DNA of 64,000 bases from Azospirillum sp. B510. Its GTDB lineage: Bacteria > Pseudomonadota > Alphaproteobacteria > Azospirillales > Azospirillaceae. Location: positions 310,001 through 374,000 of the forward strand of contig NC_013858.1 in assembly GCF_000010725.1 (NCBI RefSeq), written 5' to 3'. A program made the position numbers and the translations under genes. Each line of letters begins with the position of its first letter. Within the stretch, counting starts at the first letter, position 1. Shown here piece after piece: positions 40,494-49,202 of this stretch. The notes under the pieces are model-generated. The model was given only the letters and a program-made list of their open reading frames with translations, did no database searches and was not told the DNA's origin.

Positions 40494-43291
40494 GCGGCAC
40501 CTTTCTGTTCGGTCAGCGTCTGCTGCAGCGCGAAGAGCAGCGCGTCACGGTCGAACTTGGCGACATAGTCGTTGAAACCGGCGATGCGGCCGCGGTCGAG
40601 GTCACGGGCGCTGGCGTGGCTGGACAGCGCCACCATCGGCACACCCTGCCAGCGGCTGCCGTGGCGAACCGCCTCGGCGAAGTCGAAGCCGCTCATGCCC
40701 GGCATCTCGATGTCGGAGACGATGACGTCGAAGTCCTCGCCGGCCTCGCAGAGCGCCAGCGCGTCGCTGGCATTCTCCACCGCCGTCACGTCGTAGCCGG
40801 CGACCGACAGCAGCGGCGTCAGCAGGTTGCGGAAGAAGGGGCTGTCGTCCACCAGCAGCACGCGTTGCAGCTTCTCCTCCTCGAACCCCTCCTGGGTCGA
40901 GGAGCCGAACCAGTCCTTGTAGGCCTGGGTCAGGAAGAAGCCGGCGTCGATCACCTCGGTCGCCTTGCCGGCGATGATCGCCGAGCCCATCAGGCCGGGA
41001 CGCTCCGCCGCCAACTGGACATTCAGCTTCTCCTCGACGATGTCGACGATCTCGTCGACGATCAGGCCCATCGAGCGGTCGCCATCGGCGAAGACCAGAA
41101 CCGGCTGGCGGCCTTCCCGGCCCAGCATGAAGTTCGGGTCGATCGGCACCAGCGGCATCAGCTTGCCGCGGTACTGGACCACCGGCAGGCCGTTCGACAG
41201 CTCGACCGACGCCAGATCGACGTCCTCCAGGCGGGCGACCAGCGACAGCGGCACCGCCTTGGGCGCGCCCTCGCCGGCGCGGAACAGCAGGAGCGCCATC
41301 TTGTCCTCCTGGCGCTGGGTCTGGACCGCGGTGGTCTCCTTGCCGGCGGCCTCGCCCATCGCCATCTCGCCGGTGGCCGACGCGATGCCGTTGGGGTCGA
41401 GGATCATGATGACCGAGCCGTCGCCCAGGATGGTGTTGCCCGAGAACATCTCGATGTGGCGCAGGATCGGCGCCACCGGCTTCACCACGATTTCCTCGGT
41501 GTCGAACACGCGGTCGACCATGATGCCGAAGGTGTAGGTGCCGACCTGGGTGACGACGATGAAGGTCTCGTCCGCCGGCTTCTTGGCGTCCTCGCTGTCG
41601 TCCAGCCGCAGCAGCTGCTGGAGCGAGACCAGCGGCAGCAGGCGGTTGCGCAGGCGCAGCACCGGCGTGCCCTTCAGCCGCTCGATGGTGTGCTCGCTGT
41701 CGGAGGCGGCGCGCACCAGCTCGACGACGCTGATCTGCGGGATGGCGAACCGCTCGCCGGCGCATTCCACGATCAGGGCCGAGACGATGGCCAGCGTCAG
41801 CGGGATCTTGATGATGAAGGTCGAGCCCTTGCCCTGGGCCGACTTGATCTCGATCGTGCCGCCGATCTTCTCGATGTTGGTCTTCACCACGTCCATGCCG
41901 ACGCCGCGGCCCGACACGTTGGTCACCTTGGCGGCGGTGGAGAAGCCCGGCTTCATGATGAACTGGATGATCTGCTGGTCGGTCATCGAGGCCAGCTCGA
42001 TCTCCGACGCCATCCCGTTCTGGATCGCCTTCTGCTTGATCCGGTCGATGGCAAGGCCCTTACCGTCGTCCTGGATCTCGATGATGATGTGGCCGCCCTC
42101 GTGATAGGCGTTCAGGGTGATGCGGCCGGTTTCCGTCTTGCCGGCCTTCACACGCTCCGCCGGGATCTCCAGCCCATGGTCGGCGCTGTTGCGCACCATG
42201 TGGGTCAGCGGATCCTTGATCAGCTCCAGAACCTGGCGGTCCAGCTCGGTGTCGGCGCCGAGCATCTGGAGGTCGATCTTCTTGTTCAGTTCATGCGCCA
42301 GATCGCGCACCAGACGCGGCAGCTTGGCCCAGGCGTTGCCGATGGGCTGCATGCGCGTCTTCATAACGCCTTCCTGCAACTCCGACGTCACATGGTTCAG
42401 GCGCTGCAACGGCGCCGCGAACTCGCTCTCCTTCTGCGACCGCAGGATCTGCAGCAGCTGGTTGCGGGTCAGCACCAGCTCCGACACCATGGTCATCAGG
42501 TTTTCGAGCAGGTCGACGTTGACGCGGATGGTCTGGGCGGCGACCGCCGATTCCTTGGTCGCGGCCTCGGCACCGGCATCGCCGCCGCCGGCATTGCCGC
42601 CGGCCGAACCGCCGGCCATCGGGGCGACCGGCGCCGGCATCTTCGCGGCGGCCGGCTCGGGCTCCGGCACGACGAGATCATGCGAGGGCTCTTCGACCGG
42701 CGCGGGCGCGCGGGTGGCGACCGCCGTGCTGGCGGCCGGAGCGGCGGCGGGAGCCGGGGCGGCGGGCGCATCGTTCGGGCCGGGAGTGGCGTTCCACAAC
42801 GCCTCCAGATCGTCCAGCGACGCCGGCCGTTCCTCCGCGGCGGCGACCGCGGGAGCGGTCGGCGGCGGCGGGGGTGGCGGCGGAGCGGCGGCGGCCGGAG
42901 CGGGGCCGCCCAGCTTGCCCTCGGCGCACAGGTTCAGACGCTCGATCAGCGGCAGGTCGTCGCCCGGCGGTTCCGCCTCGGTCGCTTCCAGCACCGCCAG
43001 CAGGCTCTTGATGGTGTCCAGAGCCTGCAGGATCAGCGAAACGGCTTCCGGGTTGATGGTCAGCTCGCCATCGCGGAACTTGCCCAGCACGTTCTCCGAC
43101 GCGTGCGCCACCTTTTCCAGGCGGGGCAGGCCGAGAAAGCCGCAGGTGCCCTTAATGGTGTGGACGAGCCGGAAGATGTTCGACAGCAGTTCCGGATTGT
43201 TCGGATTCTGCTCCAACCGGACCAGCTCGACGTCCAGCACCGAGAGGTTTTCGTTGGTCTCCGTCAGAAATTCGGACAGCAGATCATCCAT
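40490..43291 (-). CDS. cheA: Chemotaxis histidine kinase CheA with second CheW-like domain and receiver
   Basis: 933-residue soluble kinase. Hpt domain with phospho-site H44 in RLVHTIKGTCGFLG; a long Pro/Ala linker (about 130-290) containing one conserved-looking SLDDLEALWNAT; dimerisation domain; HATPase (MVRNSADHGLE, GRGVGMDVVKTN); a CheW domain (LIVECAGERFAIPQISVVEL); a second, CheW-like segment (MALLLFRAGEGAPKAVPLSL); and a C-terminal receiver (RVLLVDDSPFFRNLL, VIVSDIEMPGMSG). The start at 43291 gives the canonical MDDLLSEFLTETNENL. Order cheA-W-Y-B-R resembles the Azospirillum brasilense Che1 operon, but no N-terminal membrane region is seen here. Confidence 0.96.
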   Translation of the reverse strand: MDDLLSEFLTETNENLSVLDVELVRLEQNPNNPELLSNIFRLVHTIKGTCGFLGLPRLEKVAHASENVLGKFRDGELTINPEAVSLILQALDTIKSLLAVLEATEAEPPGDDLPLIERLNLCAEGKLGGPAPAAAAPPPPPPPPTAPAVAAAEERPASLDDLEALWNATPGPNDAPAAPAPAAAPAASTAVATRAPAPVEEPSHDLVVPEPEPAAAKMPAPVAPMAGGSAGGNAGGGDAGAEAATKESAVAAQTIRVNVDLLENLMTMVSELVLTRNQLLQILRSQKESEFAAPLQRLNHVTSELQEGVMKTRMQPIGNAWAKLPRLVRDLAHELNKKIDLQMLGADTELDRQVLELIKDPLTHMVRNSADHGLEIPAERVKAGKTETGRITLNAYHEGGHIIIEIQDDGKGLAIDRIKQKAIQNGMASEIELASMTDQQIIQFIMKPGFSTAAKVTNVSGRGVGMDVVKTNIEKIGGTIEIKSAQGKGSTFIIKIPLTLAIVSALIVECAGERFAIPQISVVELVRAASDSEHTIERLKGTPVLRLRNRLLPLVSLQQLLRLDDSEDAKKPADETFIVVTQVGTYTFGIMVDRVFDTEEIVVKPVAPILRHIEMFSGNTILGDGSVIMILDPNGIASATGEMAMGEAAGKETTAVQTQRQEDKMALLLFRAGEGAPKAVPLSLVARLEDVDLASVELSNGLPVVQYRGKLMPLVPIDPNFMLGREGRQPVLVFADGDRSMGLIVDEIVDIVEEKLNVQLAAERPGLMGSAIIAGKATEVIDAGFFLTQAYKDWFGSSTQEGFEEEKLQRVLLVDDSPFFRNLLTPLLSVAGYDVTAVENASDALALCEAGEDFDVIVSDIEMPGMSGFDFAEAVRHGSRWQGVPMVALSSHASARDLDRGRIAGFNDYVAKFDRDALLFALQQTLTEQKGAA

Positions 43292-43398
43292 GTCGCATTC
43301 CCCAGGCCCAATGTTTATGGTCCGCGCCGTCCTGCGGCTCGAACGGGCAGCATCGAGGGGCCGCCGGTTGCGCTCCAGTCCAGGTAGGGGGGAGCCTG

Positions 43399-43413
43399 TC
43401 AAATACTGATTAA
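43399..43413 (-). promoter_or_regulatory. Near-consensus CtrA box upstream of cheA
   Basis: On the minus strand it reads TTAA-N7-TTGA, one mismatch from the CtrA consensus TTAA-N7-TTAA. It lies 108-122 bp before the cheA start in a GC-rich context where TTAA words are scarce. Confidence 0.5.
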
Positions 43414-43507
43414 GAGAACCTTACCTCTTCCGATAGGGAGTCTTCGGGTCGCCTCCACCGCCAGGATCGAGGCTTGATTGTCACATATGGAACCAGTGGG
43501 AGGATAG

Positions 43508-43681
43508 ATGACCGACGCCGAACTCGCCCGCTCCGTGCGCGACGCCGTGGAGCGCCTCAACAGCGCGCTGGCGGAGGCCGCGCGCCACAATCTCGCGGTC
43601 ACGCTGCGCACCACCTCCCACCAGACCGGCGGCGGGGTCGAGCAGGTCGTGGTCGAACCGCGGATCTTCAAGCAGCTGTGA
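43508..43681 (+). CDS. Small conserved-looking protein, divergent from cheA
   Basis: 57-residue soluble protein beginning MTDAELARSVRDAVERLNSA, helical in the first 35 residues and ending VVEPRIFKQL. The ATG follows GGGAGGAT 5-6 bp upstream, which strongly supports translation. No family recognised. It is divergent from cheA and converges on chpT, whose stop lies 21 bp away. Confidence 0.65.
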   Translation: MTDAELARSVRDAVERLNSALAEAARHNLAVTLRTTSHQTGGGVEQVVVEPRIFKQL

Positions 43682-43702
43682 CCGCGCCGGACCGGGCGCC
43701 GC

Positions 43703-44383
43703 TCACCAGCGCGCGGTGAGGACCAGCCGCTCGCCGCCTTCGGGAACGACGCCGATGCGGAAGCCGTCGGCCTCGGCCAGCCGGCCGGTGATATAGGCAT
43801 GGATGGTGCGCGGCGTCAGCGCCGCGGCCGAGGCGGTGCCGGCCAGCGCCGCCGCCGCGTCCGGATTGAGGCCGCCCGGCCGGCCGGCGGCGGTCACCGT
43901 GACGCCGCCGGCGGTCTCGTCCCCGTCGGCGGCGACGGAGACCACCCCGCCATGGGTCAGCGCCTCGTCCGCCAGCATCACCAGATTCAGCAGGAGCTTC
44001 ACCACGCCGCGCCGCTGGGCGGTCATGTCGTGGGGCACCCGCTCCGGCCAGTCGAGCCGGGTGCGCCCGCCCTCGACATAGCCGGCGGCGGCGGCGCGGG
44101 CATCCCCGAAGCCCTTCTGGTCACGCCCGGCCTGCCCATAGGCCAGCCGGAACACCCGCAGCCGGCGGTCGGCCTGCCCGGAGGAATGGTCGATCAGCTT
44201 CACCGCCTCGCCCAGGAAGCCGCCGATGGCGCCGCCATCCTCGTCCTCCTGCATCTCCTCGATCAGTTCCAGACCGTTGCGGATGGCGCCGACCGGGCTG
44301 ACCAGATCATGGCAGAGCTTCGACGCCAGCAGTTCCAGCACGCGGATGTCGACGCTGACGGGATGGGAGGACGATTCGGTCAC
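43703..44383 (-). CDS. chpT: Histidine phosphotransferase ChpT
   Basis: 226-residue phosphotransferase with a degenerate kinase fold. The dimerisation helix carries the phosphorylated H25 in LASKLCHDLVSPVGAIRNGL; the C-terminal Bergerat-like half (VVKLLLNLVMLADEAL) has lost the ATP-binding motifs. In Caulobacter ChpT passes phosphate from CckA to CtrA and CpdR; ctrA is 7.4 kb away here. The start is taken as GTG 44383 with CGGAG upstream; a TTG at 44401 is possible. No cckA in the window. Confidence 0.85.
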   Translation of the reverse strand: MTESSSHPVSVDIRVLELLASKLCHDLVSPVGAIRNGLELIEEMQEDEDGGAIGGFLGEAVKLIDHSSGQADRRLRVFRLAYGQAGRDQKGFGDARAAAAGYVEGGRTRLDWPERVPHDMTAQRRGVVKLLLNLVMLADEALTHGGVVSVAADGDETAGGVTVTAAGRPGGLNPDAAAALAGTASAAALTPRTIHAYITGRLAEADGFRIGVVPEGGERLVLTARW

Positions 44384-44505
44384 GAGGCGGACTCCGGGCA
44401 AATGGAACGGCGACGGTATGAAGCCGATGATTCTATACTTTCCGGGCGCCGCCGCACAGGCGGTCGCATTTCCTATGCGGAACAGTGTGAGGAACGGGAC
44501 GCTCC

Positions 44506-44685
44506 ATGGACGATTCGCTGGTGCCCGGCGCCTGGGTGCGCCATCCGGACCAACCCGACTGGGGGCTGGGGCAGGTCCAGTCGGCCATCCGCAACCGCAT
44601 CACGGTGAATTTCGAGCATGCGGGAAAGGTGCTGGTCGACTCCGACGTCATAGCGCTGACGGTGGTCGATCCCGATGAAGGTTGA
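44506..44685 (+). CDS. DUF3553 family small protein
   Basis: 59-residue protein matching the DUF3553 pattern: PGAWVRHPDQPDWGLGQVQS followed by TVNFEHAGKVLVD. The same SH3-like module occurs at the C-terminus of some UvrD helicases. It is divergent from chpT. The ATG is preceded by a weak AGGAACGGGA element. Function unknown. Confidence 0.8.
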   Translation: MDDSLVPGAWVRHPDQPDWGLGQVQSAIRNRITVNFEHAGKVLVDSDVIALTVVDPDEG

Positions 44686-44794
44686 ACTTCGGGGCTGGAT
44701 TGCGGGGCTGGATTGCGGGAAAGCACGGATTGCGCAACCCCATACGGTTTGCTTTGATGCGACCGGGCTTGTCACAGGACCAGGGAGGGATGGG

Positions 44795-44917
44795 ATGAAG
44801 GCAATGATCCTCGGCTTCGCCGCGGCGGCGGTGGTCGCGCTGTGCGCCGCGGCGGCGCTGACCTCCCTCGGTCACTCGACCGCGGAGCGGTACTCCAGCC
44901 AATCCGTCCGCCTGTAG
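44795..44917 (+). CDS. Very small membrane or secreted peptide
   Basis: 40-residue peptide with one hydrophobic segment (MKAMILGFAAAAVVALCAAA) and a polar tail (SLGHSTAERYSSQSVRL). A GGGAGGGATGGG purine tract lies directly before the ATG. Either a signal peptide with a short mature part or a single-span membrane peptide. No family recognised. Confidence 0.45.
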   Translation: MKAMILGFAAAAVVALCAAAALTSLGHSTAERYSSQSVRL

Positions 44918-44940
44918 GCGATGTCTCCCCGGAGACCGCC

Positions 44941-46008
44941 TCACGAGGGCGGGCCGTCCAGGGCGAACAGCAGCAGGTAGGTGCGCTGGAGCGGACTGAA
45001 ATTGTTGTCGGAGATCAGATAGACCAGCGTCTGTCCCGCCGGACCCGGCCGGGTGGCGATCCCTTCGAAATTGTCGTTGATCAGCGGGGCCTCCAGACGG
45101 CCCAGCTCCTCCCCGTCGACCACGGCGCCGGCCGTCAGCTGCCGGGCCGCCACGCGCACCAGCCGCGACGACCAGCCGCCCAGCAGCGACACCCGGCGTT
45201 CCAGCACCAGCACGCCGCCATCCGGCAACGGAGCGACGCTGGTCGGTCGGTAGCGCGGCGCCACCCGGTAGGTGAAGGGCTGCCAGTCGGCCTCGACGCG
45301 CGGCATGCCGTCTCCCGCCCCGTCCGCCGCCAGACCCGCCCGCGTGATCCAGGCGCGGCGCTCCCGGTGGCCGTCATCCTCTCCCTCCTCGATGGTCAGC
45401 AGCCGGCCGTCGGGAAGGCGGGTCAGCGCCTCCAGCCCGCCATTCTCCGGCGTGCTCTCCATCCCCGGCGGCCGGGGAATCGGCACCGGGATCCCTTCCG
45501 GCCCGCGGTCGCCGCCGGTGTAGCGCAGGATGCGATGGTCCCGCTCCAACGAGACCAGCCAGCCGCCGTCGGGCAGGCGCGTCAGGTCCTCGGCATCGGT
45601 GCGGCGCTTGCGGTTGGACGTCCCCTCCTCCACCGTCAGCGGACGGGCGCGGATTTCAGAGAGACCGGCCAGCCCGCCGTCGGGGTCGCTGCCGAGCCGG
45701 CCATCGACCACCAGCCCGGTATCGCCGATGGCGACGAAACGGTCGCCGGCCGGATCCACCCAAAGGCCGGACAGTCCACCGACCCGCCCGCCCCCGGCGA
45801 CGTCCAGCCCGCCCAGGAAACGCAGCGGCCCGAGCGTCCTCCTGTCCGGCCGCCCGCGGTCGAGCGGCACCGGGGTGCTGGTGACCGGCCCGGATCCGGT
45901 TTCGGACCCGCCTTCGGATCCGGCGCCGCCGGAACCGACCACGGCGGCGCATCCGCCGGACAGGGCGAGCAGCAGCAGGCCCCACAGCATCGTCGTTCGC
46001 ATCGTCAT
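44941..46008 (-). CDS. Esterase-like phytase-family (beta-propeller) lipoprotein
   Basis: 355-residue exported protein of the esterase-like/phytase-like beta-propeller family. The N-terminus MTMRTTMLWGLLLLALSGGC resembles a lipoprotein signal with an imperfect lipobox (SGGC), followed by a Gly/Ser linker. Propeller strands: GLSGLWVDPAGDRFVAIGDT, TDAEDLTRLPDGGWLVSLER, GLEALTRLPDGRLLTIEEG and the family-typical end INDNFEGIA with YLISDNNFSPLQRT. Enzymatic activity is not proved for most members. It is divergent from the kinase at 46198. Confidence 0.8.
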   Translation of the reverse strand: MTMRTTMLWGLLLLALSGGCAAVVGSGGAGSEGGSETGSGPVTSTPVPLDRGRPDRRTLGPLRFLGGLDVAGGGRVGGLSGLWVDPAGDRFVAIGDTGLVVDGRLGSDPDGGLAGLSEIRARPLTVEEGTSNRKRRTDAEDLTRLPDGGWLVSLERDHRILRYTGGDRGPEGIPVPIPRPPGMESTPENGGLEALTRLPDGRLLTIEEGEDDGHRERRAWITRAGLAADGAGDGMPRVEADWQPFTYRVAPRYRPTSVAPLPDGGVLVLERRVSLLGGWSSRLVRVAARQLTAGAVVDGEELGRLEAPLINDNFEGIATRPGPAGQTLVYLISDNNFSPLQRTYLLLFALDGPPS

Positions 46009-46197
46009 GCTGCCACTCTTGTCGGTGCAACCGAGGGACACAATCTCTCTTTCGGCTTTCTTTTGGCATTTCCTGACGCGGGACGATGGCGCAGCCGTCA
46101 CGCCGTCCCCATCATATCGGCTAGGCGCGGCGGGTTACTCCCTCAGAACCGGTGGGGCCGGCCCGACAAGCGCTTAGATTGACGACTGAATTCGACG

Positions 46198-46956
46198 ATG
46201 CTTACCAGTGATGATCGAGCCGAGTCCGTTCCCATGCCGATGCTTCCGCGGTCGCAGGCCGCCCATTGCCCTCCGGACCAGACCGGTGACGGCGTCTCGT
46301 CCGGCCCATCCGGCGGCATATCCGGCGCCTCACCGGCCGACCGGCTGACGGCGCGCATCCAGGAGCTGGAGGCGGAGCTGCGGGAATTGCAGCATCGCGC
46401 CAAGAACAGCCTCCAGTTGGTGATCAGCCTGCTGAAGCTACAGGCCGGCCGCGTCCGCGATCCCGACGCCCGCGCCGCCTACGAACAGACCATGGTCCGC
46501 ATCGAGTCGCTGGCGATCCTCTACCGGCAGCTGCATGAAAGCGGCGCCGGCACCCATGTCGACCTCGGCCGCTACGTCACCGCCCTGTGCGAGGCGGTGC
46601 GGGAGGGGACACCCGGCGCCCTGTCGCGCGTGCCGGTGACGGTCACCTCCGACCCGATCCAGATCGGCCTGTACGAGGCGATGCCGCTCGGCCTGATCAT
46701 CGCCGAGCTGGTGACGAGTTGCCTGCACCACGCCTTTCCCGACGACGGCTGGATCCGCATCACCGTGCGCCGGCAGGGCGGCGACCGCGCCCGCCTGACG
46801 GTGGAGGACAATGGCCGCGCCCTGCCCGCCGGCTTCGACACCACGGCGGAGGATGGGCTGATGCTGGCCGAGGCGCTGGCCGGCCAGCTCGGCGACACGC
46901 TGTCCACCGACAGCGACGCCGCCGGCACCACCGCCAGCGTCAGCTTCCCGGTCTGA
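46198..46956 (+). CDS. HisKA_2/HWE-type sensor histidine kinase
   Basis: 252-residue cytosolic kinase without a recognisable sensor domain. The dimerisation/phosphorylation motif is ELQHRAKNSLQLVISLLKLQ (H66), followed by a short HATPase_c domain (PLGLIIAELVTSCLHHAF, LTVEDNGRALP). Such kinases often act in the general stress response with PhyR-type regulators, or with single-domain receivers; no such partner is adjacent. An ATG at 46234 or 46240 could be the true start. Confidence 0.87.
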   Translation: MLTSDDRAESVPMPMLPRSQAAHCPPDQTGDGVSSGPSGGISGASPADRLTARIQELEAELRELQHRAKNSLQLVISLLKLQAGRVRDPDARAAYEQTMVRIESLAILYRQLHESGAGTHVDLGRYVTALCEAVREGTPGALSRVPVTVTSDPIQIGLYEAMPLGLIIAELVTSCLHHAFPDDGWIRITVRRQGGDRARLTVEDNGRALPAGFDTTAEDGLMLAEALAGQLGDTLSTDSDAAGTTASVSFPV

Positions 46957-46965
46957 TACCGGCGG

Positions 46966-47337
46966 TCATTGATGATGACCGTCATGATGCTCATGCGGGT
47001 GTTCCGGTTCGGGCGCCGGGTCCAGGGTGCCGGCGAACCAGCTGCGGATCGCCCGCAGCGGGTCGGTCTCCGTCGTCGTCACCGGCTCGATGCCACGGCG
47101 CTTCATATGGGCGACGAAGCCGGCGCCGGACGATCCGGTGATGACCGCCCGCGCCACGTCGATCGGGTGGGGCCGGCCGTCGCCGCACAGATGCAGCACC
47201 TCCTCCTCCCCCAGCTCGATCCGGCCGGTCTCGACCGGCTCGCTGCCGGCCTCGGCCTCATAGACCAGGAAACGGCGGGTACGTCCGCCATGGGTGGCGA
47301 TGGTCGCGAAATCCTTGGTGCCGACGGCGATCTTCAT
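46966..47337 (-). CDS. NifX/NifB-domain iron-molybdenum cofactor-binding protein
   Basis: 123-residue protein of the dinitrogenase iron-molybdenum cofactor family. It starts MKIAVGTKDFATIATHGGRT, continues FLVYEAEAGSEPVETGRIEL and closes the fold with ITGSSGAGFVAHMKRRGIEP. The tail is His-rich (EHPHEHHDGHHQ), suggesting metal binding. No nif structural genes are in the window, so it is an orphan member, possibly a general metallocluster carrier. The start at 47337 gives the standard family N-terminus. Confidence 0.85.
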   Translation of the reverse strand: MKIAVGTKDFATIATHGGRTRRFLVYEAEAGSEPVETGRIELGEEEVLHLCGDGRPHPIDVARAVITGSSGAGFVAHMKRRGIEPVTTTETDPLRAIRSWFAGTLDPAPEPEHPHEHHDGHHQ

Positions 47338-47458
47338 GGCATGCGGTTCCCTTGCGGTGAAGCCCGGCGACGCCGATGGTCCTGCCACGTCCGCGCCGGC
47401 TCCGCACTGAGCAAGGTCAATCGGCGCCCACAACCACAGCGACAAAAGACCGCCGGGC

Positions 47459-47486
47459 TTGACTTTCAGCACCGAATTCGTACTAT
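47459..47486 (+). promoter_or_regulatory. Sigma-70-type promoter of rpoH
   Basis: TTGACT (47459-47464) and TACTAT (47481-47486) are 16 bp apart; TATATC at 47484 is an alternative -10. The start codon of rpoH follows about 85 bp later. Confidence 0.55.
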
Positions 47487-47570
47487 ATCGATGCCTGCTC
47501 CGTCGGAGAGGCCTGGGCTCGCCGCTTGGGAGCCCTGCACCCGTCATATCGCTTCGCCTGAGGATGTGAC

Positions 47571-48452
47571 ATGAGCACCGCCATCGCCCTCCGTTCGCCC
47601 GATGCCGGCGAATCCCTGTCCCGCTACATCAACGACACGCACCGCTACCCGGTCCTGACGGCCGAGGATGAATACATGCTGGCCAAGGCCTGGACCGAGC
47701 ATGGCGATGTCGATGCGGCGCACAGGCTGGTCACCAGCCATCTCCGTCTCGTCGTCAAGATCGCCGGCGGCTATCGCGGCTATGGCCTGCCGCTGTCCGA
47801 CCTGATCGCCGAGGGCAATCTCGGCCTGATGACCGCCGTCAAGAAATTCGAGCCGGAACGCGGCTTCCGCCTGTCCACCTACGCGATGTGGTGGATCAAG
47901 GCCTCGATCCAGGATTACATCCTGCGGTCCTGGAGCCTGGTGAAGATCGGCACCACCGCCGCGCAGAAGAAGCTGTTCTTCAGCCTGGGCCGCCTGAAGC
48001 GGAAGCTGGGCGAATATGGCGGCGGCGACCTGCATCCCGACAGCGTCACCAGCATCGCCACCGACCTCGCCGTGCCCGAGGATGACGTGGTCGCCATGAA
48101 CCGCCGCCTGTCGGCGCCGGTCGCCTCGCTGAACGCGCCGATGAGCGCCGAGGGCGATTCGGGCGAATGGCAGGATCTGCTGGCCGACGACCGCCCGTCG
48201 GTGGAGGAGTCGCTGGTCGAACGCGGCGAGGCCCGCCAGCGCAGCGCCCTGCTGCACGAGGCGATGGGCGTGCTGAACGACCGCGAGCGCGACATCCTGA
48301 CCAGCCGGCGCCTGTCCGACAGCCCGCTGACCCTGGAGGATCTGTCGGTCCGCTACGGTGTCAGCCGCGAGCGCATCCGCCAGATCGAGGAGCGCGCCTT
48401 CGAGAAGGTCGCCCGCCAGACCCGCGTCCTGGCCGCGGCCATCGCGGCCTGA
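47571..48452 (+). CDS. rpoH: Heat-shock sigma factor RpoH
   Basis: 293-residue alternative sigma factor. Region 2 (RLVTSHLRLVVKIAGGYRGY, FEPERGFRLSTYAMWWIKAS), the RpoH box QKKLFFSLGRLKRKLGEYG, and region 4 helix-turn-helix (TLEDLSVRYGVSRERIRQIE) are all present. It directs transcription of chaperones and proteases. Azospirilla usually have several rpoH copies; whether this is the main one cannot be said. Confidence 0.95.
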   Translation: MSTAIALRSPDAGESLSRYINDTHRYPVLTAEDEYMLAKAWTEHGDVDAAHRLVTSHLRLVVKIAGGYRGYGLPLSDLIAEGNLGLMTAVKKFEPERGFRLSTYAMWWIKASIQDYILRSWSLVKIGTTAAQKKLFFSLGRLKRKLGEYGGGDLHPDSVTSIATDLAVPEDDVVAMNRRLSAPVASLNAPMSAEGDSGEWQDLLADDRPSVEESLVERGEARQRSALLHEAMGVLNDRERDILTSRRLSDSPLTLEDLSVRYGVSRERIRQIEERAFEKVARQTRVLAAAIAA

Positions 48453-48484
48453 CCGCTCCCGCTCCGGCAAGGCTCACCGGTCCG

Positions 48485-49132
48485 ATGCCGACCGTGCTGC
48501 TCACCGGTTTCGAACCCTTCGGCGGCGAGACCGTCAACCCGTCCTGGGAGGCGGTGCGGCTACTGGACGGCTGGGAATGCCGCGGCCACCGCGTCGCCGC
48601 CCGCCTGATGCCCTGCATGTTCGGCGCGGCCCTCGATGCGCTCGAACGGGCGGTGGCGGAGACCGGCCCGGTGGCCCTGCTCGCCGTCGGACAGGCGCAG
48701 AGCCGGGCGGAGTTGTCGCTGGAGCGGGTCGCCGTCAATCTGGACGATGCCCGCATCCCCGACACCGCCGGCAACCAGCCGGTGGACACGCCGGTGGTGG
48801 CGGGCGGCCCGGCCGCCTATTTCGCCAGCCTGCCGGTCAAGGCCATCGCGGCATCCCTGCGCGGCGCCGGAATCCCCGCCGGCCTGTCGCACAGCGCCGG
48901 CAGCTTCGTCTGCAACCATCTGTTCTACGGCGCCTGTCATCTGCGGGCGGTGCGGCGGCCGGCCATGCGCGTCGGCTTCCTGTACATCCCGCTGGCGCCC
49001 GAACAGGCGGTGCGCCATCCGGGAGCCCCGTCGATGGCGGTGGATCAGGTGGTCGCCGGCCTGCGCATCGCGGTGGATACCCTGCTGGCGACCGCCGAAG
49101 ACCGGCATGAGGCGGCCGGGGCGCTGGAGTAG
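48485..49132 (+). CDS. pcp: Pyroglutamyl-peptidase I
   Basis: 215-residue cysteine peptidase (C15) that removes N-terminal pyroglutamate from peptides. It begins VLLTGFEPFGGETVNPSWEA, has the catalytic Glu region GQAQSRAELSLERVAVN, the nucleophile in SAGSFVCNHLFYGA and the His-containing FLYIPLAPEQAVRHPGAPSM. The ATG at 48485 lies 33 bp after rpoH, so the two may be co-transcribed. Confidence 0.93.
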   Translation: MPTVLLTGFEPFGGETVNPSWEAVRLLDGWECRGHRVAARLMPCMFGAALDALERAVAETGPVALLAVGQAQSRAELSLERVAVNLDDARIPDTAGNQPVDTPVVAGGPAAYFASLPVKAIAASLRGAGIPAGLSHSAGSFVCNHLFYGACHLRAVRRPAMRVGFLYIPLAPEQAVRHPGAPSMAVDQVVAGLRIAVDTLLATAEDRHEAAGALE

Positions 49133-49202
49133 CGCGCTCTATAGCTTTATGGTTGGCGATCGGATCACGCTCCAGATCGAGTCCGATTCCCCACGATCCG
49201 GT

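Noticed and set aside
40616..43387. 923-residue antisense reading opposite cheA
   Set aside because: Shadow of cheA: repetitive Arg/His/Gln/Leu composition with no recognisable motifs.
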